From: Paratinospora sagittata
Taxonomy: Eukaryota > Streptophyta > Magnoliopsida > Ranunculales > Menispermaceae
DNA: 64,000 bases
Assembly (NCBI GenBank): GCA_035771175.1
Contig: JAYMFD010001778.1
Location: forward strand, 1 to 64,000
Direction: 5' to 3'
The notes under the pieces were generated by a model. The model worked only from the letters and a program-made list of their open reading frames with translations. It had not been told where the DNA came from and searched no databases. A program made the position numbers and the translations under genes. Below, piece after piece: positions 23,985 through 38,350 of this stretch (its first letter is position 1; every line of letters starts with the position of its first letter).

Positions 23985-26320
23985 GTGTTCGAGGCAATCG
24001 CTACCAATCAACCAGATTGCTTTCTCCACCAACTCTTTGAGCGAGACCCAATATCCTTCTAGGAAGCCCCGGAATAGATGGAACTCCGTTCCAATATCCC
24101 GGTGAATTTTTGACCCCCAAATCTCAAATTTTGGTTTAAATGAACTAAATTTACTTAGAAAATGTGTTTGAGGCAATCGCGATCAATCCACCGGATTGCT
24201 TTCTCCACCTACTCTTTAAGCGAGTTCCAATATCCTTCTAGCAACCCCCCAGAATAGAGGGAACTCCGTTCGAACATCCCGATGAGTTTTTGACGACTAA
24301 ATATCAAATTTTGGTTTAAATGAACTAAATTTACTTATAAAATGTGTTTGAGGCAATCGCTACCAATCCACCAGATTGCTTTCTCCACCAACTCTTTGAG
24401 CGAGTCCCAATATCCTTCAAGCAAGCCCCGGAATAGATGCAACTCCGTTCCAATATCCCGGTAAATTTTTGACCCCCAAATCTCAAATTTTGGTTTAAAT
24501 GAACTAAATTTACTTAGAAAATGTGTTTGAGGCAATCGCGATCAATCCACCGGATTGCTTACTCCACCTACTCTTTAAGCGAGTTCCAATATCCTTCTAG
24601 CAACCCCCCAGAATAGAAGGAACTCCGTTCGAACATCCCGATGAATTTTTGACCCCTAAATATCAAAATTTGGTTTAAATGAACTAAATTTACTTAGAAA
24701 TTGTGTTTGAGGCAATCGCGATCAATCCACCGGATTGCTTTCTCCACCTACTCTTTAAGCGAGTCCCAATATCCTTCTAGCAACCCCCCAGAATAGATGG
24801 AACTCCGTTCGAACATCCCAATGAATTTTTGACCCCTAAATATCAAATTTTGGTTTAAATGAACTAAATTTACTTAAAAAATGTGTTGGAGGCAATCGCG
24901 ATCAATCCACCGGATTGCTTTCTCCACCTACTCTTTAAGCGAGTCCCAATATCCTTCTATCAACCCCCCAGAATAGATGGAACTCCGTTCGAATATCCCG
25001 ATGAATTTTTGACCCCTGAATATCAAATTTTGGTTTAAATGAACTAAATTTACTTAGAAAATGTGTTTGAGGCAATCGCTACCAATCCACCATATTGCTT
25101 TCTCCACCAACTCTTTGAGCGAGTCCCAATATCCTTCAAGGAAGCCCAGGAATAGATGGAACTCCGTTCCAATATCCCGGTAAATTTTTGACCCCCAAAT
25201 CTCAAATTTTGGTTTAAATGAACTAAATTTACTTAAAAAATGTGTTTGAGGCAATCGCGATCAATCCACCGGATTGCTTTCTCCACCTACTCTTTAAGCG
25301 AGTCCCAATATCCTTCTATCAACCCCCCAGAATAGATGGAACTCCGTTCGAACATCCCGATGAATTTTTGACCCCTAAATATCAAATTTTTGTTTAAATG
25401 AACTAAATTTACTTAGAAAATGTGTTTGAGGCAATCGCGATCAATCCACCGGATTGCTTTCTCCACCTACTCTTTACGCGAGTCCCAATATCCTTCTAGC
25501 AACCCCCCAGAATAGATGGAACTCCGTTCGAACATCCTGATGAATTTTTGACCCCTAAATATCAAATTTTGGTTTAAATGAACTAAATTTACTTAAAAAA
25601 TGTGTTTGAGGCAATCGCGATCAATCCACCGGATTGCTTTCTCCACCTACTCTTTAAGCGAGTTCCAATATCCTTCTAGCAACCCCCCAGAATAGAGGGA
25701 ACTCCGTTCGAACATCCCGATGAATTTTTGACCCCTAAATATCAAATTTTGGTTTAAATGAACTAAATTTACTTAGAAAATGTGTTCGAGGCAATCGCTA
25801 CCAATCCACCAGATTGCTTTCTCCACCAACTCTTTGAGCGAGACCCAATATCCTTCAAGCAAGCCCAGGAATAGATGGAACTCCGTTCCAATATCCCGGT
25901 AAATTTTTGACCCCCAAATCTCAAATTTTGGTTTAAATGAACTAAATTTACTTAAAAAATGTGTTTGAGGCAATCGCGATCAATCCACCGGATTGCTTTC
26001 TCCACCTACTCTTTAAGCGAGTCCCAATATCCTTCTATCAACCCCCCAGAATAGATGGAACTCCGTTCGAACATCCCGATGAATTTTTGACCCCTAAATA
26101 TCAAATTTTTGTTTAAATGAACTAAATTTACTTAGAAAATGTGTTTGAGGCAATCGCGATCAATCCACCGGATTGCTTTCTCCACCTACTCTTTACGCGA
26201 GTCCCAATATCCTTCTAGCAACCCCCCAGAATAGATGGAACTCCGTTCGAACATCCTGATGAATTTTTGACCCCTAAATATCAAATTTTGGTTTAAATGA
26301 ACTAAATTTACTTAGAAAAT

Positions 26321-29015
26321 GTGTTCGAGGCAATCGCTACCAATCCACCAGATTGCTTTCTCCACCAACTCTTTGAGCGAGACCCAATATCCTTCTAGGA
26401 AGCCCCGGAATAGATGGAACTCCGTTCCAATATCCCGGTGAATTTTTGACCCCCAAATCTCAAATTTTGGTTTAAATGAACTAAATTTACTTAGAAAATG
26501 TGTTTGAGGCAATCGCGATCAATCCACCGGATTGCTTTCTCCACCTACTCTTTAAGCGAGTTCCAATATCCTTCTAGCAACCCCCCAGAATAGAGGGAAC
26601 TCCGTTCGAACATCCCGATGAATTTTTGACCCCTAAATATCAAATTTTGGTTTAAATGAACTAAATTTACTTAGAAAATGTGTTCGAGGCAATCGCTACC
26701 AATCAACCAGATTGCTTTCTCCACCAACTCTTTGAGCGAGACCCAATATCCTTCTAGGAAGCCCCGGAATAGATGGAACTCCGTTCCAATATCCCGGTGA
26801 ATTTTTGACCCCCAAATCTCAAATTTTGGTTTAAATGAACTAAATTTACTTAGAAAATGTGTTTGAGGCAATCGCGATCAATCCACCGGATTGCTTTCTC
26901 CACCTACTCTTTAAGCGAGTTCCAATATCCTTCTAGCAACCCCCCAGAATAGAGGGAACTCCGTTCGAACATCCCGATGAGTTTTTGACGACTAAATATC
27001 AAATTTTGGTTTAAATGAACTAAATTTACTTATAAAATGTGTTTGAGGCAATCGCTACCAATCCACCAGATTGCTTTCTCCACCAACTCTTTGAGCGAGT
27101 CCCAATATCCTTCAAGCAAGCCCCGGAATAGATGCAACTCCGTTCCAATATCCCGGTAAATTTTTGACCCCCAAATCTCAAATTTTGGTTTAAATGAACT
27201 AAATTTACTTAGAAAATGTGTTTGAGGCAATCGCGATCAATCCACCGGATTGCTTACTCCACCTACTCTTTAAGCGAGTTCCAATATCCTTCTAGCAACC
27301 CCCCAGAATAGAAGGAACTCCGTTCGAACATCCCGATGAATTTTTGACCCCTAAATATCAAAATTTGGTTTAAATGAACTAAATTTACTTAGAAATTGTG
27401 TTTGAGGCAATCGCGATCAATCCACCGGATTGCTTTCTCCACCTACTCTTTAAGCGAGTCCCAATATCCTTCTAGCAACCCCCCAGAATAGATGGAACTC
27501 CGTTCGAACATCCCAATGAATTTTTGACCCCTAAATATCAAATTTTGGTTTAAATGAACTAAATTTACTTAAAAAATGTGTTGGAGGCAATCGCGATCAA
27601 TCCACCGGATTGCTTTCTCCACCTACTCTTTAAGCGAGTCCCAATATCCTTCTATCAACCCCCCAGAATAGATGGAACTCCGTTCGAATATCCCGATGAA
27701 TTTTTGACCCCTGAATATCAAATTTTGGTTTAAATGAACTAAATTTACTTAGAAAATGTGTTTGAGGCAATCGCTACCAATCCACCATATTGCTTTCTCC
27801 ACCAACTCTTTGAGCGAGTCCCAATATCCTTCAAGGAAGCCCAGGAATAGATGGAACTCCGTTCCAATATCCCGGTAAATTTTTGACCCCCAAATCTCAA
27901 ATTTTGGTTTAAATGAACTAAATTTACTTAAAAAATGTGTTTGAGGCAATCGCGATCAATCCACCGGATTGCTTTCTCCACCTACTCTTTAAGCGAGTCC
28001 CAATATCCTTCTATCAACCCCCCAGAATAGATGGAACTCCGTTCGAACATCCCGATGAATTTTTGACCCCTAAATATCAAATTTTTGTTTAAATGAACTA
28101 AATTTACTTAGAAAATGTGTTTGAGGCAATCGCGATCAATCCACCGGATTGCTTTCTCCACCTACTCTTTACGCGAGTCCCAATATCCTTCTAGCAACCC
28201 CCCAGAATAGATGGAACTCCGTTCGAACATCCTGATGAATTTTTGACCCCTAAATATCAAATTTTGGTTTAAATGAACTAAATTTACTTAAAAAATGTGT
28301 TTGAGGCAATCGCGATCAATCCACCGGATTGCTTTCTCCACCTACTCTTTAAGCGAGTTCCAATATCCTTCTAGCAACCCCCCAGAATAGAGGGAACTCC
28401 GTTCGAACATCCCGATGAATTTTTGACCCCTAAATATCAAATTTTGGTTTAAATGAACTAAATTTACTTAGAAAATGTGTTCGAGGCAATCGCTACCAAT
28501 CCACCAGATTGCTTTCTCCACCAACTCTTTGAGCGAGACCCAATATCCTTCAAGCAAGCCCAGGAATAGATGGAACTCCGTTCCAATATCCCGGTAAATT
28601 TTTGACCCCCAAATCTCAAATTTTGGTTTAAATGAACTAAATTTACTTAAAAAATGTGTTTGAGGCAATCGCGATCAATCCACCGGATTGCTTTCTCCAC
28701 CTACTCTTTAAGCGAGTCCCAATATCCTTCTATCAACCCCCCAGAATAGATGGAACTCCGTTCGAACATCCCGATGAATTTTTGACCCCTAAATATCAAA
28801 TTTTTGTTTAAATGAACTAAATTTACTTAGAAAATGTGTTTGAGGCAATCGCGATCAATCCACCGGATTGCTTTCTCCACCTACTCTTTACGCGAGTCCC
28901 AATATCCTTCTAGCAACCCCCCAGAATAGATGGAACTCCGTTCGAACATCCTGATGAATTTTTGACCCCTAAATATCAAATTTTGGTTTAAATGAACTAA
29001 ATTTACTTAAAAAAT
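26321..29015. repeat. 15-mer tandem duplication, copy 2 (2695 bp)
   Basis: This is the second copy of 23626-26320. It includes the last clear cttataaaatg-type A monomer of the window, at 27039. After about 29015 the sequence continues with B and A monomers like those at 22.0-23.6 kb. Confidence 0.85.
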
Positions 29016-29913
29016 GTGTTTGAGGCAATCGCGATCAATCCACCGGATTGCTTTCTCCACCTACTCTTTAAGCGAGTTCCAATATCCTTCTAGCAACCCC
29101 CCAGAATAGAGGGAACTCCGTTCGAACATCCCGATGAATTTTTGACCCCTAAATATCAAATTTTGGTTTAAATGAACTAAATTTACTTAGAAAATGTGTT
29201 CGAGGCAATCGCTACCAATCCACCAGATTGCTTTCTCCACCAACTCTTTGAGCGAGACCCAATATCCTTCTAGGAAGCCCCGGAATAGATGGAACTCCGT
29301 TCCAATATCCCGGTAAATTTTTGACCCCCAAATCTCAAATTTTGGTTTAAATGAACTAAATTTACTTAGAAAATGTGTTTGAGGCAATCGCGATCAATCC
29401 ACCGGATTGCTTACTCCACCTACTCTTTAAGCGAGTCCCAATATCCTTCTATCAACCCCCCAGAATAGATGGAACTCCGTTCGAACATCCCGATGAATTT
29501 TTGACCCCTAAATATCAAATTTTGGTTTAAATGAACTAAATTTACTTAGAAAATGTGTTCGAGGCAATCGCTACCAATCCACCAGATTGCTTTCTCCACC
29601 AACTCTTTGAGCGAGACCCAATATCCTTCTAGGAAGCCCCGGAATAGATGGAACTCCGTTCCAATATCCCGGTGAATTTTTGACCCCCAAATCTCAAATT
29701 TTGGTTTAAATGAACTAAATTTACTTAGAAAATGTGTTTGAGGCAATCGCGATCAATCCACCGGATTGCTTTCTCCACCTACTCTTTAAGCGAGTTCCAA
29801 TATCCTTCTAGCAACCCCCCAGAATAGAGGGAACTCCGTTCGAACATCCCGATGAATTTTTGACCCCTAAATATCAAATTTTGGTTTAAATGAACTAAAT
29901 TTACTTAGAAAAT
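27039..29913. repeat. HOR segment Y''' (16-mer, 2875 bp)
   Basis: This is the last Y-derived unit. It begins with cttataaaatg and caagcaagcccc. At its far end, where the next Y start would be expected, there is a chimeric A monomer (29914) that begins like the aatcaaccag form and ends with ggtaaattt and a ccactgg B. This is the founder form of the marker used by the right-hand domain. Confidence 0.75.
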
Positions 29914-32900
29914 GTGTTCGAGGCAATCGCTACCAATCAACCAGATTGCTTTCTCCACCAACTCTTTGAGCGAGACCCAATATCCTTCTAGGAAGCCCCG
30001 GAATAGATGGAACTCCGTTCCAATATCTCGGTAAATTTTTGACCCCCAAATCTCAAATTTTGGTTTAAATGAACTAAATTTACTTAGAAAATGTGTTTGA
30101 GGCAATCGCGATCAATCCACTGGATTGCTTACTCCACCTACTCTTTAAGCGAGTTCCAATATCCTTCTAGCAACCCCCCAGAATAGAAGGAACTCCGTTC
30201 GAACATCCAGATGAATTTTTGACCCCTAAATATCAAATTTTGGTTTAAATGAACTAAATTTACTTAGAAAATGTGTTTGAGGCAATCGCGATCAATCCAC
30301 CGGATTGCTTTCTCCACCTACTCTTTAAGCGAGTCCCAATATCCTTCTAGCAACCCCCCAGAATAGATGGAACTCCGTTCGAACATCCCAATGAATTTTT
30401 GACCCCTAAATATCAAATTTTGGTTTAAATGAACTAAATTTACTTAAAAAATGTGTTGGAGGCAATCGCGATCAATCCACCGGATTGCTTTCTCCACCTA
30501 CTCTTTAAGCGAGTCCCAATATCCTTCTATCAACCCCCCAGAATAGATGGAACTCCGTTCGAATATCCCGATGAATTTTTGACCCCTGAATATCAAATTT
30601 TGGTTTAAATGAACTAAATTTACTTAGAAAATGTGTTTGAGGCAATCGCTACCAATCCACCAGATTGCTTTCTCCACCAACTCTTTGAGCGAGTCCCAAT
30701 ATCCTTCAAGGAAGCCCCGGAATAGATGGAACTCCGTTCCAATATCCCGGTAAATTTTTGACCCCCAAATCTCAAATTTTGGTTTAAATGAACTAAATTT
30801 ACTTAAAAAATGTGTTTGAGGCAATCGCGATCAATCCACCGGATTGCTTTCTCCACCTACTCTTTAAGCGAGTCCCAATATCCTTCTATCAACCCCCCAG
30901 AATAGATGGAACTCCGTTCGAACATCCCGATGAATTTTTGACCCCTAAATATCAAATTTTTGTTTAAATGAACTAAATTTACTTAGAAAATGTGTTTGAG
31001 GCAATCGCGATCAATCCACCGGATTGCTTTCTCCACCTACTCTTTACGCGAGTCCCAATATCCTTCTAGCAACCCCCCAGAATAGATGGAACTCCGTTCG
31101 AACATCCCGATAAATTTTTGACCCCTAAATATCAAATTTTGGTTTAAATGAACTTAATTTACTTAAAAAATGTGTTTGAGGCAATCGCGATCAATCCACC
31201 GGATTGCTTTCTCCACTTACTCTTTAAGCGAGTCCCAATATCCTTCTATCAACCCCCCAGAATAGATGGAACTCCATTCGAATATCCCGATGAATTTTTG
31301 ACCCCTAAATATCAAATTTTGGTTTAAATGAACTAAATTTACTTAGAAAATGTGTTTAAGGCAATCACGATCAATCCACCGGATGGCTTTCTCCACCTAC
31401 TCTTTAAGCGAGTTCCAATATCCTTCTAGCAACCCCCCAGAATAGAGGGAACTCCGTTCGAACATCCCGATGAATTTTTGACCTCTAAATATCAAATTTT
31501 GGTTTAAATGAACTAAATTTACTTAGAAAATGTGTTCGAGGCAATCGCTACCAATCCACCAGATTGCTTTCTCCACCAACTCTTTGAGCGAGTCCCAATA
31601 TCCTTCAAGGAAGCCCCGGAATAGATGGAACTCCGTTCCAATATCCCGGTAAATTTTTGACCCCCAAATCTCAAATTTTGGTTTAAATGAACTAAATTTA
31701 CTTAAAAAATGTGTTTGAGGCAATCGCGATCAATCCACCGGATTGCTTTCTCCACCTACTCTTTAAGCGAGTCCCAATATCCTTCTATCAACCCCCCAGA
31801 ATAGATGGAACTCCGTTCGAACATCCCGATGAATTTTTGACCCCTAAATATCAAATTTTTGTTTAAATGAACTAAATTTACTTAGAAAATGTGTTTGAGG
31901 CAATCGCGATCAATCCACCGGATTGCTTTCTCCACCTACTCTTTACGCGAGTCCCAATATCCTTCTAGCAACCCCCCAGAATAGATGGAACTCCGTTCGA
32001 ACATCCCGATGAATTTTTGACCCCTAAATATCAAAATTTGGTTTAAATGAACTAAATTTACTTAAAAAATGTGTTTGAGGCAATCGCGATCAATCCACCG
32101 GATTGCTTTCTCCACTTACTCTTTAAGCGAGTCCCAATATCCTTCTATCAACCCCCCAGAATAGATGGAACTCCATTCGAATATCCCGATGAATTTTTGA
32201 CCCCTAAATATCAAATTTTGGTTTAAATGAACTAAATTTACTTAGAAAATGTGTTTGAGGCAATCGCGATCAATCCACCGGATTGCTTTCTCCACTTACT
32301 CTTTAAGCGAGTCCCAATATCCTTCTATCAACCCCCCAGAATAGATGGAACTCCATTCGAATATCCCGATGAATTTTTGACCCCTAAATATCAAATTTTG
32401 GTTTAAATGAACTAAATTTACTTGGAAAATGTGTTCGAGGCAATCGCTACCAATCCACCAGATTGCTTTCTCCACCAACTTTTTGAGCGAGTCCCAATAT
32501 CCTTCTAGGAACCCCCGGAATAGATGGAACTCCATTCCAATATCCCGGTGAATTTTTGACCCCCAAATCTCAAATTTTGGTTTAAATGAACTAAATTTAC
32601 TTAAAAAATGTGTTTGAGGCAATCGCGATCAATCCACCGGATTGTTTCTCCACCTACTCTTTAAGCGAGTCCCAATATCCTTCTATCAACCCCCCAGAAT
32701 AGATGGAACTCCGTTCGAACATCCCGATGAATTTTTGACCCCTAAATATCAAATATATTAAATGAACTAAATTTACTTAGAAAATGTGTTCGAGGCAATC
32801 GCTACCAATCCACCAGATTGCTTTCTCCACCAACTCTTTGAGCGAGACCCAATATCCTTCTAGGAAGCCCCGGAATAGATGGAACTCCGTTCCAATATCC

Positions 32901-33503
32901 CGGTGAATTTTTGACCCCCAAATCTCAAATTTTGGTTTAAATGAACTAAATTTACTTAGAAAATGTGTTTAAGGCAATCGCGATCAATCCACCGGATTGC
33001 TTTCTCCACCTACTCTTTAAGCGAGTTCCAATATCCTTCTAGCAACCCCCCAGAATAGAGGGAACTCCGTTCAAACATCCCGATGAATTTTTGACCTCTA
33101 AATATCAAATTTTGGTTTAAATGAACTAAATTTACTTAGAAAATGTGTTCGAGGCAATCGCTACCAATCCACCAGATTGCTTTCTCCACCAACTCTTCGA
33201 GCGAGACCCAATATCCTTCTAGGAAGCCCCGGAATAGATGGAACTTCGTTCCAATATCCCGGTAAATTTTTGACCCCCAAATCTCAAATTTTGGTTTAAA
33301 TGAACTAAATTTACTTAGAAAATGTGTTTGAGGCAATCGCGATCAATCCACCGGATTGCTTTCTCCACCTACTCTTTAAGCGAGTTCCAATATCCTTCTA
33401 GCAACCCCCCAGAATAGAGGGAACTCTGTTCGAACATCCCGATGAATTTTTGACCCCTAAATATCAAATTTTGGTTTAAATGAACTAAATTTACTTAGAA
33501 AAT
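29914..33503. repeat. Transition block, 20-mer (3590 bp) between two aatcaacc-marked A monomers
   Basis: The A monomer with aatcaaccag followed by a B with ccactggattgcttac occurs at 29914, 33504, 38351, 41225, 47330, 53435, 59180 and 61332. In this block the left-domain B variants (cccaatgaat, cccctgaat) still appear up to about 30.6 kb. The right-domain markers tttaaggcaatc (31346) and gacctctaaat (31481) appear for the first time. Confidence 0.75.
32745..32770. repeat. B monomer variant with a short deletion (also near 37592-37617)
   Basis: The usual aaatattggtttaaatg becomes aaatatattaaatg, 3 nt shorter. Only these two copies, about 4847 bp apart, have it. The equivalent monomers near 35625, 40471, 43166, 46217, 48729, 51064 and further right keep aaatattggttt. 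Confidence 0.8.
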
Positions 33504-36500
33504 GTGTTCGAGGCAATCGCTACCAATCAACCAGATTGCTTTCTCCACCAACTCTTTGAGCGAGACCCAATATCCTTCTAGGAAGCCCCGGAATAGATGG
33601 AACTCCGTTCCAATATCCCGGTAAATTTTTGACCCCCAAATCTCAAATTTTGGTTTAAATGAACTAAATTTACTTAGAAAATGTGTTTGAGGCAATCGCG
33701 ATCAATCCACTGGATTGCTTACTCCACCTACTCTTTAAGCGAGTTTTAATATCCTTCTAGCAACCCCCCAGAATAGAAGGAACTCCGTTCGAACATCCAG
33801 ATGAATTTTTGACCCCTAAATATCAAATTTTGGTTTAAATGAACTAAATTTACTTAGAAAATGTGTTTGAGGCAATCGCGATCAATCCACCGGATTGCTT
33901 TCTCCACCTACTCTTTAAGCGAGTCCCAATATCCTTCTAGCAACCCCCCAGAATAGATGGAACTCCATTCGAATATCCCGATGAATTTTTGACCCCTAAA
34001 TATCAAATTTTGGTTTAAATGAACTAAATTTACTTAGAAAATGTGTTTGAGGCAATCGCGATCAATCCACCGGATTGCTTTCTCCACTTACTCTTTAAGC
34101 GAGTCCCAATATCCTTCTATCAACCCCCCAGAATAGATGGAACTCCATTCGAATATCCCGATGAATTTTTGACCCCTAAATATCAAATTTTGGTTTAAAT
34201 GAACTAAATTTACTTAGAAAATGTGTTTAAGGCAATCGCGATCAATCCACCGGATTGCTTTCTCCACCTACTCTTTAAGCGAGTTCCAATATCCTTCTAG
34301 CAACCCCCCAGAATAGAGGGAACTCCGTTCAAACATCCCGATGAATTTTTGACCTCTAAATATCAAATTTTGGTTTAAATGAACTAAATTTACTTAGAAA
34401 ATGTGTTCGAGGCAATCGCTACCAATCCACCAGATTGCTTTCTCCACCAACTCTTCGAGCGAGACCCAATATCCTTCTAGGAAGCCCCGGAATAGATGGA
34501 ACTTCGTTCCAATATCCCGGTAAATTTTTGACCCCCAAATCTCAAATTTTGGTTTAAATGAACTAAATTTACTTAAAAAATGTGTTTGAGGCAATCGCGA
34601 TCAATCCACCGGATTGCTTTCTCCACCTACTCTTTAAGCGAGTCCCAATATCCTTCTATCAACCCCCCAGAATAGATGGAACTCCGTTCGAACATCCCGA
34701 TGAATTTTTGACCCCTAAATATCAAATTTTTGTTTAAATGAACTAAATTTACTTAGAAAATGTGTTTGAGGCAATCGCGATCAATCCACCGGATTGCTTT
34801 CTCAACCTACTCTTTACGCGAGTCCCAATATCCTTCTAGCAACCCCCCAGAATAGATGGAACTCCGTTCGAACATCCCGATGAATTTTTGACCCCTAAAT
34901 ATCAAATTTTGGTTTAAATGAACTAAATTTACTTAAAAAATGTGTTTGAGGCAATCGCGATCAATCCACCGGATTGCTTTCTCCACTTACTCTTTAAGCG
35001 AGTCCCAATATCCTTCTATCAACCCCCCAGAATAGATGGAACTCCATTCGAATATCCCGATGAATTTTTGACCCCTAAATATCAAATTTTGGTTTAAATG
35101 AACTAAATTTACTTAGAAAATGTGTTTGAGGCAATCGCGATCAATCCACCGGATTGCTTTCTCCACTTACTCTTTAAGCGAGTCCCAATATCCTTCTATC
35201 AACCCCCCAGAATAGATGGAACTCCATTCGAATATCCCGATGAATTTTTGACCCCTAAATATCAAATTTTGGTTTAAATGAACTAAATTTACTTAGAAAA
35301 TGTGTTCGAGGCAATCGCTACCAATCCACCAGATTGCTTTCTCCACCAACTTTTTGAGCGAGTCCCAATATCCTTCTAGGAACCCCCGGAATAGATGGAA
35401 CTCCATTCCAATATCCCGGTGAATTTTTGACCCCCAAATCTCAAATTTTGGTTTAAATGAACTAAATTTACTTAAAAAATGTGTTTGAGGCAATCGCGAT
35501 CAATCCACCGGATTGTTTCTCCACCTACTCTTTAAGCGAGTCCCAATATCCTTCTATCAACCCCCCAGAATAGATGGAACTCCGTTCGAACATCCCGATG
35601 AATTTTTGACCCCTAAATATCAAATATTGGTTTAAATGAACTAAATTTACTTAGAAAATGTGTTCGAGGCAATCGCTACCAATCCACCAGATTGCTTTCT
35701 CCACCAACTCTTTGAGCGAGACCCAATATCCTTCTAGGAAGCCCCGGAATAGATGGAACTCCGTTCCAATATCCCGGTGAATTTTTGACCCCCAAATCTC
35801 AAATTTTGGTTTAAATGAACTAAATTTACTTAGAAAATGTGTTTAAGGCAATCGCGATCAATCCACCGGATTGCTTTCTCCACCTACTCTTTAAGCGAGT
35901 TCCAATATCCTTCTAGCAACCCCCCAGAATAGAGGGAACTCCGTTCGAACATCCCGATGAATTTTTGACCTCTAAATATCAAATTTTGGTTTAAATGAAC
36001 TAAATTTACTTAGAAAATGTGTTCGAGGCAATCGCTACCAATCCACCAGATTGCTTTCTCCACCAACTCTTTGAGCGAGACCCAATATCCTTCTAGGAAG
36101 CCCCGGAATAGATGGAACTCCGTTCCAATATCCCGGTAAATTTTTGACCCCCAAATCTCAAATTTTGGTTTAAATGAACTAAATTTACTTAGAAAATGTG
36201 TTTGAGGCAATCGCGATCAATCCACCGGATTGCTTACTCCACCTACTCTTTAAGCGAGTCCCAATATCCTTCTATCAACCCCCCAGAATAGATGGAACTC
36301 CGTTCGAACATCCCGATGAATTTTTGACCCCTAAATATCAAATTTTGGTTTAAATGAACTAAATTTACTTAGAAAATGTGTTCGAGGCAATCGCTACCAA
36401 TCCACCAGATTGCTTTCTCCACCAACTCTTTGAGCGAGACCCAATATCCTTCTAGGAAGCCCCGGAATAGATGGAACTCCGTTCCAATATCCCGGTGAAT

Positions 36501-38350
36501 TTTTGACCCCCAAATCTCAAATTTTGGTTTAAATGAACTAAATTTACATAGAAAATGTGTTTGAGGCAATCGCGATCAATCCACCGGATTGCTTTCTCCA
36601 CCTACTCTTTAAGCGAGTTCCAATATCCTTCTAGCAACCCCCCAGAATAGAGGGAACTCCGTTCGAACATCCCGATGAATTTTTGACCCCTAAATATCAA
36701 ATTTTTGTTTAAATGAACTAAATTTACTTAGAAAATGTGTTTGAGGCAATCGCGATCAATCCACCGGATTGCTTTCTCCACCTACTCTTTACGCGAGTCC
36801 CAATATCCTTCTAGCAACCCCCCAGAATAGATGGAACTCCGTTCGAACATCCCGATGAATTTTTGACCCCTAAATATCAAATTTTGGTTTAAATGAACTA
36901 AATTTACTTAAAAAATGTGTTTGAGGCAATCGCGATCAATCCACCGGATTGCTTTCTCCACTTACTCTTTAAGCGAGTCCCAATATCCTTCTATCAACCC
37001 CCCAGAATAGATGGAACTCCATTCGAATATCCCGATGAATTTTTGACCCCTAAATATCAAATTTTGGTTTAAATGAACTAAATTTACTTAGAAAATGTGT
37101 TTGAGGCAATCGCGATCAATCCACCGGATTGCTTTCTCCACTTACTCTTTAAGCGAGTCCCAATATCCTTCTATCAACCCCCCAGAATAGATGGAACTCC
37201 ATTCGAATATCCCGATGAATTTTTGACCCCTAAATATCAAATTTTGGTTTAAATGAACTAAATTTACTTGGAAAATGTGTTCGAGGCAATCGCTACCAAT
37301 CCACCAGATTGCTTTCTCCACCAACTTTTTGAGCGAGTCCCAATATCCTTCTAGGAACCCCCGGAATAGATGGAACTCCATTCCAATATCCCGGTGAATT
37401 TTTGACCCCCAAATCTCAAATTTTGGTTTAAATGAACTAAATTTACTTAAAAAAATGTGTTTGAGGCAATCGCGATCAATCCACCGGATTGTTTCTCCAC
37501 CTACTCTTTAAGCGAGTCCCAATATCCTTCTATCAACCCCCCAGAATAGATGGAACTCCGTTCGAACATCCCGATGAATTTTTGACCCCTAAATATCAAA
37601 TATATTAAATGAACTAAATTTACTTAGAAAATGTGTTCGAGGCAATCGCTACCAATCCACCAGATTGCTTTCTCCACCAACTCTTTGAGCGAGACCCAAT
37701 ATCCTTCTAGGAAGCCCCGGAATAGATGGAACTCCGTTCCAATATCCTGGTGAATTTTTGACCCCCAAATCTCAAATTTTGGTTTAAATGAACTAAATTT
37801 ACTTAGAAAATGTGTTTAAGGCAATCGCGATCAATCCACCGGATTGCTTTCTCCACCTACTCTTTAAGCGAGTTCCAATATCCTTCTAGCAACCCCCCAG
37901 AATAGAGGGAACTCCGTTCAAACATCCCGATGAATTTTTGACCTCTAAATATCAAATTTTGGTTTAAATGAACTAAATTTACTTAGAAAATGTGTTCGAG
38001 GCAATCGCTACCAATCCACCAGATTGCTTTCTCCACCAACTCTTCGAGCGAGACCCAATATCCTTCTAGGAAGCCCCGGAATAGATGGAACTTCGTTCCA
38101 ATATCCCGGTAAATTTTTGACCCCCAAATCTCAAATTTTGGTTTAAATGAACTAAATTTACTTAGAAAATGTGTTTGAGGCAATCGCGATCAATCCACCG
38201 GATTGCTTTCTCCACCTACTCTTTAAGCGAGTTCCAATATCCTTCTAGCAACCCCCCAGAATAGAGGGAACTCCGTTCGAACATCCCGATGAATTTTTGA
38301 CCCCTAAATATCAAATTTTGGTTTAAATGAACTAAATTTACTTAGAAAAT
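33504..38350. repeat. HOR unit, 27-mer (4847 bp)
   Basis: Paralogous positions at offset 4846-4847 bp run from about 32.3 to 36.3 kb against 37.1 to 41.2 kb. Shared rare variants are cttggaaaat (32421 and 37268), aaatatattaaatg (32753 and 37600), actcttcgagcg (33192 and 38039) and gagttttaatatcc (33741 and 38588). The pairing breaks at 34403 against 39250, where different A variants stand, so the copies have exchanged material since duplication. Confidence 0.8.

Larger units (their letters stand above)
20751..24343. repeat. HOR segment Y' (20-mer, 3593 bp), expanded Y without X
   Basis: The start is a Y-type A monomer (caagcaagcccc), directly after another Y, so X is missing. The body is collinear with Y to about 22190. 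It then carries a 6-mer (1078 bp) duplication and extra A monomers with aatcaaccag (23985) before a terminal gacgactaaat B. Confidence 0.8.
23626..26320. repeat. 15-mer tandem duplication, copy 1 (2695 bp)
   Basis: Private variants recur exactly 2694-2696 bp later: gatgagtttttgacgac (24283 and 26978), atcaaaatttgg (24662 and 27357), agaaattgtg (24694 and 27389), gaagcccagg (25141 and 27836) and caagcaagcccagg (25857 and 28551). I saw no difference between the copies while reading, so this is the youngest large duplication I can identify here. Confidence 0.85.
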
